56,671 bases of DNA, taken from positions 1 through 56,671 of the forward strand of contig DAIRVC010000002.1 of assembly GCA_036803025.1 (NCBI GenBank). The letters run 5' to 3'. Position numbers and translations under genes: made by a program. Below, piece by piece: positions 24,013-31,598 of this stretch (positions are counted from its first letter, which is position 1; every line of letters begins with the position of its first letter). Under the pieces are notes generated by a model that was given only the letters and a program-made list of their open reading frames with translations, did not search any database and was not told the DNA's origin. The DNA is from DAIRVC01 sp036803025 (lineage in GTDB: Bacteria; Chloroflexota; Anaerolineae; Anaerolineales; E44-bin32).

Positions 24013-25044
24013 TCAAGTGCCATGCAGCGGCCGGCGATAGATCGTTGTCCGGCGGACCGGACGAAAACCCATCCCGGCGAAGAGGCGCATCGTGCCGAAT
24101 GCGTCCTCGACATCGACTTGGCTGGCGGCCTCGTTCATGCCCAGATCGTGCAGAGATGCCAGGCTGCGGGCCAACAGCGCCCTGGCCAGCCCGCGCCGCC
24201 GCCAGGGCCGGCAGACCGTCAACGAATGCAGTCCGCCGCGCCGCCGGCGAAGAGCGGCGTTCTCCTCGGCCGGGATCCAGGGCATGGCCAGGCCGACCAC
24301 CCGATCACCTTCCCAGGCCACCTGCCACAGCTCGGGCTGGCTGGCGGGGTTCTCCAGCCACTCACCGAAGCCGTCCTGGCGGCAGACGACGTGACCCCAT
24401 CGCTCGCGGGCCGCCTGCTCATGCGCCTCCCAGATGGCGCGGTAGTGGTCCGGCTGCGCCCGACGCACCTCGATACCCGCCGGCAGGGCGGCGGCCGGCA
24501 CCTCGTTCAGATCCGGGCGGACCATACCGTATCGGTGCCGCACTGCGGCGTAGCCGTGGCGCAGCAGCAGAACCACCAGGCCGGGTTGCGTCTCGGCGGC
24601 CGTGGCCTGCAGGTAAGCCGATCTCCCGGCGCCCACACGTCCGGCGAGCTCCCGCTGACGGCGATGAGCGCGGTCGAGCATCACGGCGCCCACTCCTCTT
24701 CGACGCGATTCAGGGACCAACGCCCCGAAGTGACGGAAGATCAGGCTCCCGGAGGACTCCCGGCATGCGCGCGTCTGGACGTACCCGACCACTTCTCCAC
24801 GGGCTTCGACGATCTGGAGATCGAAGGTGGGATCGTAGTCGGCCACCGGCCGCAAGGCCTGTTCCCAATCCGCCCGCCCGGCGATGCGATCGATCCGGTC
24901 GGCCGCCAGGCTGCGGCGGAAGACGTCGGCCAGCGCCGGCAGGTCGGCGCGGCCTCGGCAGCCGCGCACCTGCAACCAGGGCGTGGCCGGATGGGCCTGG
25001 CCTGCCAGGGTATCCAACTGTGGGCTGTCGAGTTGAGCATTCAT
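24013..25044 (-). CDS. Tandem-GNAT acetyltransferase, copy 2
   Basis: This 343-residue double-GNAT protein is paralogous to the gene at 22849-23916. Domain 1 covers about residues 20-175 and has a plausible loop, ESRRRGVGAVMLD. Domain 2 has RPWRRRGLARALLARS and MRLFAGMGFRP. ATG 25044 follows GGGAGCAGG. The open frame to 25221 crosses the terminator upstream, so it is not coding. A separate promoter, a 32-codon ORF and a terminator lie in its leader (25125-25341), an arrangement reminiscent of attenuated resistance genes. Substrate unknown. Confidence 0.87.
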   Translation of the reverse strand: MNAQLDSPQLDTLAGQAHPATPWLQVRGCRGRADLPALADVFRRSLAADRIDRIAGRADWEQALRPVADYDPTFDLQIVEARGEVVGYVQTRACRESSGSLIFRHFGALVPESRRRGVGAVMLDRAHRRQRELAGRVGAGRSAYLQATAAETQPGLVVLLLRHGYAAVRHRYGMVRPDLNEVPAAALPAGIEVRRAQPDHYRAIWEAHEQAARERWGHVVCRQDGFGEWLENPASQPELWQVAWEGDRVVGLAMPWIPAEENAALRRRRGGLHSLTVCRPWRRRGLARALLARSLASLHDLGMNEAASQVDVEDAFGTMRLFAGMGFRPVRRTTIYRRPLHGT

Positions 25045-25093
25045 CGACCTGCTCCCTCGAGCCACGCGACGTCCCCCAGCCCGACCGCAAACG

Positions 25094-25121
25094 CATCGGC
25101 CGCAGGATCCTGCGGCCGATG
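25094..25121. repeat. 28-bp perfect palindrome upstream of tandem-GNAT copy 2
   Basis: The sequence is its own reverse complement, with core GCAGGATCCTGC, and no unpaired loop. It lies between the terminator of the miniature transcription unit and the GNAT start. It could be an operator for a dimeric regulator or a second RNA hairpin. It shares GGCCGC with the terminator stem next to it. Confidence 0.6.
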
Positions 25122-25124
25122 GGG

Positions 25125-25162
25125 AAAACAAAGGCCGCGGGCGCTGGAGGGCGCCCGCGGCC
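25125..25162 (-). terminator. Intrinsic terminator (12-bp stem, TTTGTTTT tail)
   Basis: On the minus strand GGCCGCGGGCGC (25162-25151) pairs with GCGCCCGCGGCC (25144-25133) over a 6-base loop and is followed by TTTGTTTT (25132-25125). This is the best rho-independent terminator in the window. It lies between the 32-codon ORF and the GNAT gene, so it either ends the small transcript or attenuates the downstream gene. Confidence 0.8.
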
Positions 25163-25183
25163 GGTACGTCAAGCGACGACTGT

Positions 25184-25282
25184 CTAACGGCCTTTTGGCG
25201 CACTCCGAGAAGGCACAGCACCGCCGATCCCCATCGGGGGCCGGCTGCGAAGCGCCTTCAAGCTAGTCAGGGCGAAGACCAT
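25184..25282 (-). CDS. Small ORF, 32 residues, with its own promoter and ribosome site
   Basis: The ATG at 25282 lies 8 bases after GGAGG in AAGGGAGGT. The product begins MVFALTSLKALRSRPP and ends in SAPKGR before TAG; it is basic, with a short hydrophobic start and no cysteine. The unit is complete: TTGACT-17-TAGAGT promoter, strong ribosome site, ORF, then an intrinsic terminator 22 bases after the stop. I do not recognise the peptide. It could be a leader peptide controlling the tandem-GNAT genes by attenuation, or a stand-alone small protein. Confidence 0.55.
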   Translation of the reverse strand: MVFALTSLKALRSRPPMGIGGAVPSRSAPKGR

Positions 25283-25312
25283 TAGACACACCTCCCTTGA
25301 GATGACAGAGAC

Positions 25313-25341
25313 ACTCTACAAGAACCGTCGGCGTGAGTCAA
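25313..25341 (-). promoter_or_regulatory. Strong sigma-70-type promoter of the small ORF
   Basis: On the minus strand TTGACT (25341-25336) and TAGAGT (25318-25313) are spaced by 17 bases. Predicted start near 25306, giving a transcript of about 180 bases to the terminator. It lies 44 bases after the hom-like stop codon. Confidence 0.7.
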
Positions 25342-25384
25342 GAGGCAATTTGCTGAGAACGGGCCGGGAGCACTGGATGGGTTC

Positions 25385-26401
25385 TCAAGCCTCGTCACGG
25401 GCGATGCGCAGCACATCCGCCAACAGTCCGTAGGCGGTCGTCTCCGGTCCCGGTCCATGCTCGAAGATCGACAAGCCCGGAAGCACATCCGTAACGAAGT
25501 GAATGGCCGAGGAGGTGCCGTCCACTGAAGCCAGAGGGTCGGTCAGCGGAATCTGCTCGGGCGCAACGCGCGCCACCACCCCCGTCGCAGTGCGCTCGGC
25601 GCGGCAGATCAGCTTGTAGGGGCGGCCGGACTTGCGAGCGGCGCGTATCACCTCGCTGGAAAGCCCACGGATCCCGGTCCGGTCGACTCCGGCCGGTTCG
25701 AGGGGTGAGTCCATCAGGACCGTTGCCAGCGCACAGACCTTCACGGCCGCGTCCCAGCCGTCGATGTCGGCGCTTGGATCGGTCTCGGCGATCCCGATCG
25801 CCTGGGCTTTCCGGACGGCCTCGTCGAAGCTCCGGCCGGCTTCGATCTCGGTCAGGACGAAGTTGGTGGTCGAGTTGAGGATGCCGCGGAAGCGCAGCAG
25901 CCGAGCTGCAGGCAGGGCCTCCCGGAAGAGCGAGAAGATCGGGGTTCCATCCATGACCGTCGACTCGAACAGGAAGCGCCGTCCGGCCCGCGCGGCCAGA
26001 TCGCGCAGCTCACGATAGCCGTAGACAACGGGTCCTTTGTTAGCTGTGACCACATGCAGCCCTTGCCTGAGCGCCTGACGGACGAAATCGAGCGCCGGTT
26101 GCCCGGACTGCGGATCGAGGGAGGTCATCTCCACGAGGATCCCCGCCCGGCAGGCCCCGAGCCAGTCGCCCAGGCAGGAAGGCGCCGAACCGTCCCCAGC
26201 CTGCGGGGCGGTCCCCACCGGGATATCCAGGTCGAGGCCGTCGGGATTGGCGATCCAGCCCAGCTTGCGGCTGGCGACGCCGGTCACCCGCAAGGCCAGC
26301 CCTGCCCCTTCGGCCAGATCGTCAGCCTTGCGACGCAGCAGCGCAGCCAGTGCCCGCCCGACGTTCCCATAACCGAGAAAGGCCAGTGCATAGGAGCGCA
26401 T
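25385..26401 (-). CDS. Homoserine dehydrogenase-like NAD(P) oxidoreductase
   Basis: This 338-residue protein. Rossmann start ALAFLGYGNVGRALAALL; VTANKGPVVYGYREL holds the catalytic-type Lys; then GTPIFSLFREALP, GILNSTTNFVLTEIEAG and AETDPSADIDGWDAAVK. These match homoserine dehydrogenase, which reduces aspartate semialdehyde to homoserine. The regulatory ACT domain is absent. I chose ATG 26401 behind GGGAGG; 44 extra residues upstream (to 26533) do not look real. It diverges from the Lrp regulator of the amine island, so it might belong to that regulon rather than to threonine synthesis. Confidence 0.87.
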   Translation of the reverse strand: MRSYALAFLGYGNVGRALAALLRRKADDLAEGAGLALRVTGVASRKLGWIANPDGLDLDIPVGTAPQAGDGSAPSCLGDWLGACRAGILVEMTSLDPQSGQPALDFVRQALRQGLHVVTANKGPVVYGYRELRDLAARAGRRFLFESTVMDGTPIFSLFREALPAARLLRFRGILNSTTNFVLTEIEAGRSFDEAVRKAQAIGIAETDPSADIDGWDAAVKVCALATVLMDSPLEPAGVDRTGIRGLSSEVIRAARKSGRPYKLICRAERTATGVVARVAPEQIPLTDPLASVDGTSSAIHFVTDVLPGLSIFEHGPGPETTAYGLLADVLRIARDEA

Positions 26402-26517
26402 GGCTCGCCAACCTCCCAGGGTCACTGGATGGAGGCTACAAGAGGCGCGGGTCGCCGTCAAGCCCCGCCAGGAGTGCCCCCCTGATTGTCGTTTTCGGCA
26501 GACCGATGGCAGACTCG

Positions 26518-26546
26518 TTGCCGTTCCGAACAAGGTGTGCTAGATT
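26518..26546 (+). promoter_or_regulatory. Promoter of the Lrp-family regulator
   Basis: TTGCCG (26518-26523), a 17-base spacer and TAGATT (26541-26546), with TGC immediately before the -10 (extended -10). TAGGAGCG follows as ribosome site before ATG 26577. It lies in the 175-base divergent region shared with the hom-like gene. Confidence 0.6.
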
Positions 26547-26576
26547 CTGGTTGCCCCCGCACGTAGGAGCGAATCC

Positions 26577-27086
26577 ATGCCCCTGATCGAGTCGATCGAC
26601 CGGCAGATCGTCGACCTCCTGATGGAAGACGGACGCATGCCCTGCGCGCAGATCGCCCGCCGCATCGGTTTTGTGTCCGAGCGGACGGTCCGATACCGCC
26701 TGGACCGGCTGCGTCAGCGCGGGATCATGCGCGTGGTCGCCATCCCCGATCCCAAGGCCCTCGGCTTCAACGTGGTCGCCGATGTCTTCCTCCAAGTCGA
26801 GCCGACCGAGATCAATGCGGTCGCACACCGCATGACCGAATTCGAGTGCGTGAGCTACGTCAGCTGCTCGATGGGCGAGCGCGACGTCAGCATTCAAGTC
26901 GTCGGGCGGGACAACAACGAAGTGTATTCCTTCGTCACCGACACGGTGGCCAAGGTCCCCGGGGTGCGCAAGACCACGACGCTGATCGTCCCCGTCGTGC
27001 TGAAAGATGTCTACCAGTGGCGCATCCCGGCCGGCATTTGCCGGGAAGGCCCGCCCGCCGTCGGCCCCGGAGCGGGGCAGGCCTAG
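26577..27086 (+). CDS. Lrp/AsnC-family transcriptional regulator
   Basis: This 169-residue protein. The N-terminal helix-turn-helix reads IDRQIVDLLMEDGRMPCAQIARRIGFVSERTVRYRLDRL, typical of Lrp/AsnC. A RAM (ligand-binding, oligomerising) domain follows, from about residue 60: GFNVVADVFLQVEP, VSCSMGERDVSIQVVGRDNNEV and VPGVRKTTTLIVP. A 20-residue Pro/Gly/Ala tail ends it. Members sense amino acids, so it is the likely regulator of the amine-degradation genes downstream and perhaps of the divergent hom-like gene. The operator is not identified. Confidence 0.93.
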   Translation: MPLIESIDRQIVDLLMEDGRMPCAQIARRIGFVSERTVRYRLDRLRQRGIMRVVAIPDPKALGFNVVADVFLQVEPTEINAVAHRMTEFECVSYVSCSMGERDVSIQVVGRDNNEVYSFVTDTVAKVPGVRKTTTLIVPVVLKDVYQWRIPAGICREGPPAVGPGAGQA

Positions 27087-27227
27087 AGGCCGCCGACTCG
27101 AATAGATACTGTTGCACGCCCGACCCCCGGAGAGGATGCACCCCGTAGGAGGTGGGCCCGGACCGCCTGACCCCGAGAAGAAGGCGCAGCCGCTGACGAC
27201 CCTACGACCTGAGTGAGGAGGATCCAC

Positions 27228-28817
27228 ATGGCAATTGAGGACGCAGGATTGATTATCGGCGGGATCGTCGTGATCCTGATCGTCCGCCTGATCATCGGCT
27301 ACTGGGCCTCAACGAAAGTGCAGACGACCGTCGACTACGTCGTCGCCGGCCGCCGGCTGCCCTGGTGGATGGCCGCGCCGTCGATCATGGCCACCTGGTT
27401 CGCAGCCGAGACGTTGATGGGCTCAAGTTCGGAGGCTTACCAGTACGGTTTCGCCGGCGTGGTCTTCGATCCGTTCGGCGCCACGCTCTGCCTGATCATC
27501 GCCGGCCTGTTGATTGTGAAGATCTCACGCCGCGCCCAGTATCTGACCATCATGGACTTCTTCGAACGGCGCTTCGGGAAGACCATGTCCGTCATCGGCA
27601 CGATCACCCAGATCATCACCTACTTCGGCTGGACGGCGGCGCAAATCGTCGCCGGCGGGGCCATCCTGCAGGCGCTGCTGGGTTGGCCGATCCAGGCCGG
27701 GATGATCCTGGTCGCCACCGTGGTCACGCTGTACACGATCGCCGGGGGCCTGTGGGCCGATACGGCTCTGGACTTCATGCAAATGTTCCTCACCTGCGCC
27801 GGGTTGGTGATGATCATGGCGGGCATCATCGCCAGCGTCGGTGGTTTGAATGAGATGCTCAGCCTGGCCGGCGCGCAGGAAGTGACCCATTCTCACCCGT
27901 TCGCCATCTGGCCGACCTCGGAGGACGGCTACTACGGTTACTTCGGCATCAACGGCTGGTTCTACTACATCGCCGCCTGGCTGTCGCTCGGCCTGGGCGC
28001 CATCCCGGCCCAGGACTACCTGCAGCGCACCAATGCCGCCAAGGACGAATCGACGGCGGTCAAGTCGACCTTCATCGCCGCGGCGCTGTACATCTCCTTC
28101 GGTGTCCTATCTCCCCTCATTGGTGTGGTCGCATACGGCGCCCTCGGCCCGGCGCTCGAAGGAGCCGAGACCGAGTTCGTCTTGATCTCTATGGCGCATA
28201 AGTTCCTGCCGCCGATTCTGGTGGCGGTCTTTGTGGCGGTCCTGGCCTCGGCCCTGATGAGCACTTCGGACAGTTCGATGCTGGCCGGGGCGACCATGTT
28301 CACCGAGAACCTGGTCAAGCCCTTCAAGCCGGACATCTCCGACAAGGACCAGCTGAAGCTGACGCGCCTCGCCCTGCTGGTCAGCGGAGTGCTCAGTCTG
28401 GGGATCGCCATGTTCGCCTCGACCGTGTATGAACTGGCGGTCCTGGCCAACACGTCGATCCTGGTCGGTATGGCCGCGCCCTACGTTATCGGTATGTACT
28501 GGAAGAAGGCCAACCACACGGGCGCGCTGGCCTCCTTCTTGACCGGTGTGATTTCATGGGTCGTGCTCGGCGTTTACTACTACCGGACATTCGTCCTGCC
28601 GGTCGGTTACGACGGCGATGTTGGCGATGCGATCTGGGACGCCTTCTTCGACTCGACCATGGTCTCGGCCACTCCGGCTTTCATCCTGTCGGTGGTGGTC
28701 CTGATCGTGGTGTCCTTGCTGACGCAGAAGCAGGACCCGCCCAAGATCCTGACCGACATCAACGGCCAACCGGTGGACATGTCCAACCCGATTGGGAATC
28801 CGTTCGCAAAGAGCTAG
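27228..28817 (+). CDS. Sodium:solute symporter (SSS family)
   Basis: This 529-residue inner-membrane protein has about 13 hydrophobic helices and SSS hallmarks: VDYVVAGRRLPWWMAAPSI, TWFAAETLMGSSSEAYQYG, GGLWADTALDFMQM and ALMSTSDSSMLAGATMFTEN (the Na2-site-type Ser/Thr segment). It imports a small organic solute with Na+. Placement at the head of the amine island suggests an amine, amino acid or amino acid derivative, which is inference. ATG 27228 follows GTGAGGAGG; the in-frame GTG at 27213 is less likely. The 141-base gap before it contains no hexamers that I trust. Confidence 0.92.
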   Translation: MAIEDAGLIIGGIVVILIVRLIIGYWASTKVQTTVDYVVAGRRLPWWMAAPSIMATWFAAETLMGSSSEAYQYGFAGVVFDPFGATLCLIIAGLLIVKISRRAQYLTIMDFFERRFGKTMSVIGTITQIITYFGWTAAQIVAGGAILQALLGWPIQAGMILVATVVTLYTIAGGLWADTALDFMQMFLTCAGLVMIMAGIIASVGGLNEMLSLAGAQEVTHSHPFAIWPTSEDGYYGYFGINGWFYYIAAWLSLGLGAIPAQDYLQRTNAAKDESTAVKSTFIAAALYISFGVLSPLIGVVAYGALGPALEGAETEFVLISMAHKFLPPILVAVFVAVLASALMSTSDSSMLAGATMFTENLVKPFKPDISDKDQLKLTRLALLVSGVLSLGIAMFASTVYELAVLANTSILVGMAAPYVIGMYWKKANHTGALASFLTGVISWVVLGVYYYRTFVLPVGYDGDVGDAIWDAFFDSTMVSATPAFILSVVVLIVVSLLTQKQDPPKILTDINGQPVDMSNPIGNPFAKS

Positions 28818-28872
28818 CCGGCAAGGTCCTGGAAGACAACCTGCCGGGATTGCGACCCGACAAGCGGCTGGT

Positions 28873-28941
28873 CCGGCTGGGAGGCTCCCGCAGGCTTCCC
28901 CGCCGGCGAATTCGGCCGCCCGACCTGCCAATCCCAGCCGG
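28873..28941. other. Long-loop inverted repeat before the saccharopine-dehydrogenase-like gene
   Basis: CCGGCTGGGA (28873-28882) pairs perfectly with TCCCAGCCGG (28932-28941) over 49 bases that hold GGCGAATTCGGCC-like smaller dyads. It lies in the 157-base gap after the symporter gene. It could lower read-through into the enzyme genes; no T-run is present. Confidence 0.4.
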
Positions 28942-28974
28942 TTGGCCGACCGCTGAGTCGGCAAGGAGTTACCG

Positions 28975-30183
28975 ATGAAGGTCTTGCTCGTCGGCACGGG
29001 CGGCGTCGGCGAATCCATCGCCGTCCTCGCCCAGGATCTGCCCTGGATCCAGAAGATGGTGTTGACCGACATCAACCCCAAGCGCCTGCGGGAAGTGAAA
29101 GCCAAGCTGCGCAACCCGGCCAAGTACCCGACCGCCCGCCTGGATGCCAGCAAGAAGACCGAGATCGTCGACCTGGCGGCCAAGTACAAGGTCGACCTGA
29201 TCATGAACGCCGTCGAACCGCTCTTCAATGAGAAGATCTTCGACGCCGCCTTCCAGTACGGCTGTGCCTATATGGACATGGCCATGACGCTCTCCTCCCC
29301 CCACCCCAAAGATCCATATCACCAATGCGGGGTGAAGCTGGGCGACTATCAATTCGAGCGGGCCGAGAAATGGCTGAAGAGGGGCCGTTTCGCTCTGCTG
29401 GGAATGGGCGTCGAGCCCGGCATGGCCGATGTCTTCGCCAAATACGCTGAGAAGCACCTGTTCGACGAGATTGACGAGATCAACATCCGCGACGGCGCCA
29501 ACCTGGAAGTGCGCGGTTATGAGTTCGCCCCCAACTTCTCCATCTGGACGACGATCGAGGAGTGCCTGAACCCTCCCATCATCTGGGAGAAGGAACGCGG
29601 CTGGTATACGACCGAACCGTTCTCCGAGCCGGAGACGTTCGAGTTCCCGGAGGGCATCGGCCGGCAGGGCTGCGTCAACGTTGAACACGAAGAAGTCCTG
29701 CTGGTGCCGCGCTGGGTGAAATGCATGCGTGTAACCTTCAAGTACGGCCTGGGCGACGAGTTCATCCGCATCTTGAAGACCATCAAGCTGCTGGGGATGG
29801 ACAACAAGGAGCCCATCAACGTCGGCGGCGTAAAGGTCGCCCCGCGCGACGTCGTGGCCGCCTGCCTGCCCGATCCGGCACATCTGGGCGACAAGATGTT
29901 TGGCAAGACCTGCGCCGGCACGTGGGTCAAGGGCAAGAAGGGCGGCCGGCCGCGCCAGGTGTACCTGTACCAGGTGGCCGACAATGAGACCTGCATGAAG
30001 AAGTACGGCGTGCAGGCCGTGGTCTGGCAGACCGCCGTCAATCCGGTCATCGCCATGGAGTTGATCGAGCGGGGGATCTGGAAGGGACCGGGCGTTTTCG
30101 GCCCGGAGGCATTCGACCCCGATCCGTTTATCGAGCGCATGGCCGGCTACGATTTCCCTTACAAGTTGAAGGAGATGTCCTGA
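28975..30183 (+). CDS. Saccharopine dehydrogenase-family oxidoreductase
   Basis: This 402-residue protein. The N-terminal Rossmann motif VLLVGTGGVGESIAVLA is followed by DINPKRLREVKAKL and LIMNAVEPLFNEKIFDAA, and a family-like turn GMGVEPGMADVFAKYA. This superfamily includes saccharopine dehydrogenase, lysine dehydrogenases and carboxynorspermidine synthase, which reductively joins an amine to a semialdehyde or oxidises lysine. Given the putrescine-aminotransferase-like neighbour, oxidative or reductive chemistry on lysine, a diamine or a polyamine is plausible. Exact substrate cannot be read. ATG 28975 follows AAGGAG. The next gene is 27 bases downstream. Confidence 0.88.
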   Translation: MKVLLVGTGGVGESIAVLAQDLPWIQKMVLTDINPKRLREVKAKLRNPAKYPTARLDASKKTEIVDLAAKYKVDLIMNAVEPLFNEKIFDAAFQYGCAYMDMAMTLSSPHPKDPYHQCGVKLGDYQFERAEKWLKRGRFALLGMGVEPGMADVFAKYAEKHLFDEIDEINIRDGANLEVRGYEFAPNFSIWTTIEECLNPPIIWEKERGWYTTEPFSEPETFEFPEGIGRQGCVNVEHEEVLLVPRWVKCMRVTFKYGLGDEFIRILKTIKLLGMDNKEPINVGGVKVAPRDVVAACLPDPAHLGDKMFGKTCAGTWVKGKKGGRPRQVYLYQVADNETCMKKYGVQAVVWQTAVNPVIAMELIERGIWKGPGVFGPEAFDPDPFIERMAGYDFPYKLKEMS

Positions 30184-30210
30184 GCGACGTCCGCCACACG
30201 GGAGTCACTG

Positions 30211-31569
30211 ATGCCACCATCCTTCGACGACGCGCAGCGCTATTGCGAGCGCTGGCTGGATATCATCCAGCGGCCGCAGCTCTCGGATGAAGAAGGCCGG
30301 GAGATCATCGAGGAGGCCAAGGCCAACTTCGGCGAGCACTTCAACCGGGGCTGGCTCGACTACCGCAAATCGGTGACCGAAGCCGGCGACTGGGCGGCGA
30401 CCGAATGGACCGGCCGGGGAGCCGTTTTCCAGGACGTCCTCGGACGCGAGTACATCGACTGCCTGGGCGCGTTCGGGATGATGTCCCACGGCTGGGCGCA
30501 TCCCGAGATCGTCGCCGCGGTTCAGGCGCAGCTGCGGCGGACGCCCATGCCGACGCAGGAGCTGATCGATCCGCTGCGCGGCGCCCTGGCGCGGCTGATG
30601 GCCCAGATCACGCCCGGCGACCTGCAGTACAGCTTCTTCTGCGCCAGCGGCACCGAGGCCGTCGAAGGCGCCATCAAGCTGGCCAAGATGTACACCGGCC
30701 GGCCGGGGTTCATCGCCGCCCTCAACGGTTTCCACGGCAAGACGATGGGCTCGCTGAGCATGATCGGAAAGTCCGATTACCGCGAGCCGGTCGGGCTGCT
30801 GTACGGCGGCCCGGTCTACCACGTGCCCTTCGGGGATGCTGAAGCCGTCGAACGGCAGCTGGAAGGCTGCCGCCACACCGGGGTCGGCATCGCCGGGGTG
30901 CTGATGGAGCCCATCCAGGGCGAGGCCGGCGCGATCGTGCCGCCGGATGACTTCTGGCCGCGGCTGCGTCTGGCGACCCGCCGTCACGGCGCGCTGCTCA
31001 TCGCCGACGAGGTCCAGACCGGCTTGGGCCGCACCGGCAGGATGTGGGGCGTCGACCACTGGGAGACGGTGCCGGACATCCTGGCGGTGGCCAAGTCGCT
31101 GGGCGGCGGCGTGATGCCCGTCAGCGCCTTCTGCTCGACGGCCGAAATCTGGCAGTGTATGATGGCTCCCAACCCGTTCATCCATACCACCACCACCGGT
31201 GGTGGACCGCTGGCCTGCAGCGCGGCGATCGCCTCGATCCACGTGACGCTGCGCGATCGGCTCTGGGAGCAGGCCGCCCAGAAGGGGGAGTACCTGATCC
31301 CCCGCCTGCAGAAGCTGGCCGAACGCTTCCCGCAGATCTACCGGCAGATTACCGGCCGCGGGCTGCTGATCGGCCAGCACTTCCACACGCCGGAGATCGG
31401 CTACCGGGTGGCGGCCGGTCTGTTCAAGCGCGGCGTGCTCGTTTCTGGGACGCTGACCAACGCGCACACCGTCCGCATCGAACCGCCGCTGGTCATCAGC
31501 TATGAGCAGCTCGACGCGGTCCTGAATCGACTGGAGGACACGCTGGTCGAGGTCGGCCGCGCGCTGTAA
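30211..31569 (+). CDS. patA: Class III aminotransferase, putrescine aminotransferase-like
   Basis: This 452-residue PLP enzyme is very close in style to E. coli putrescine aminotransferase (YgjG/PatA) throughout. HFNRGWLDYRKSVTEAGDW corresponds to its N-terminal segment, with YIDCLGAFGM, YSFFCASGTEAVEGAIKLAK, EPIQGEAGAIVPP, ADEVQTGLGRTG and FIHTTTTGGGPLACSAA. The PLP lysine is K295 in AKSLGGGVMP. The expected reaction moves the amino group of putrescine or cadaverine to 2-oxoglutarate, giving 4-aminobutanal or the C5 analogue. It is followed by three more class III enzymes and two aldehyde dehydrogenases. ATG 30211 is chosen by similarity. Confidence 0.9.
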   Translation: MPPSFDDAQRYCERWLDIIQRPQLSDEEGREIIEEAKANFGEHFNRGWLDYRKSVTEAGDWAATEWTGRGAVFQDVLGREYIDCLGAFGMMSHGWAHPEIVAAVQAQLRRTPMPTQELIDPLRGALARLMAQITPGDLQYSFFCASGTEAVEGAIKLAKMYTGRPGFIAALNGFHGKTMGSLSMIGKSDYREPVGLLYGGPVYHVPFGDAEAVERQLEGCRHTGVGIAGVLMEPIQGEAGAIVPPDDFWPRLRLATRRHGALLIADEVQTGLGRTGRMWGVDHWETVPDILAVAKSLGGGVMPVSAFCSTAEIWQCMMAPNPFIHTTTTGGGPLACSAAIASIHVTLRDRLWEQAAQKGEYLIPRLQKLAERFPQIYRQITGRGLLIGQHFHTPEIGYRVAAGLFKRGVLVSGTLTNAHTVRIEPPLVISYEQLDAVLNRLEDTLVEVGRAL

Positions 31570-31598
31570 GCGCGCCTCTCGCCGCACAGGAGGACTCG

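Noticed and set aside
25094..25121. Phage or integron attachment site
   Set aside because: There is no integrase, direct repeat or mobile gene nearby; a regulatory or RNA role fits better.
25045..25221. N-terminal extension of tandem-GNAT copy 2
   Set aside because: It would run through the terminator hairpin and the palindrome, and ATG 25044 has a better ribosome site.
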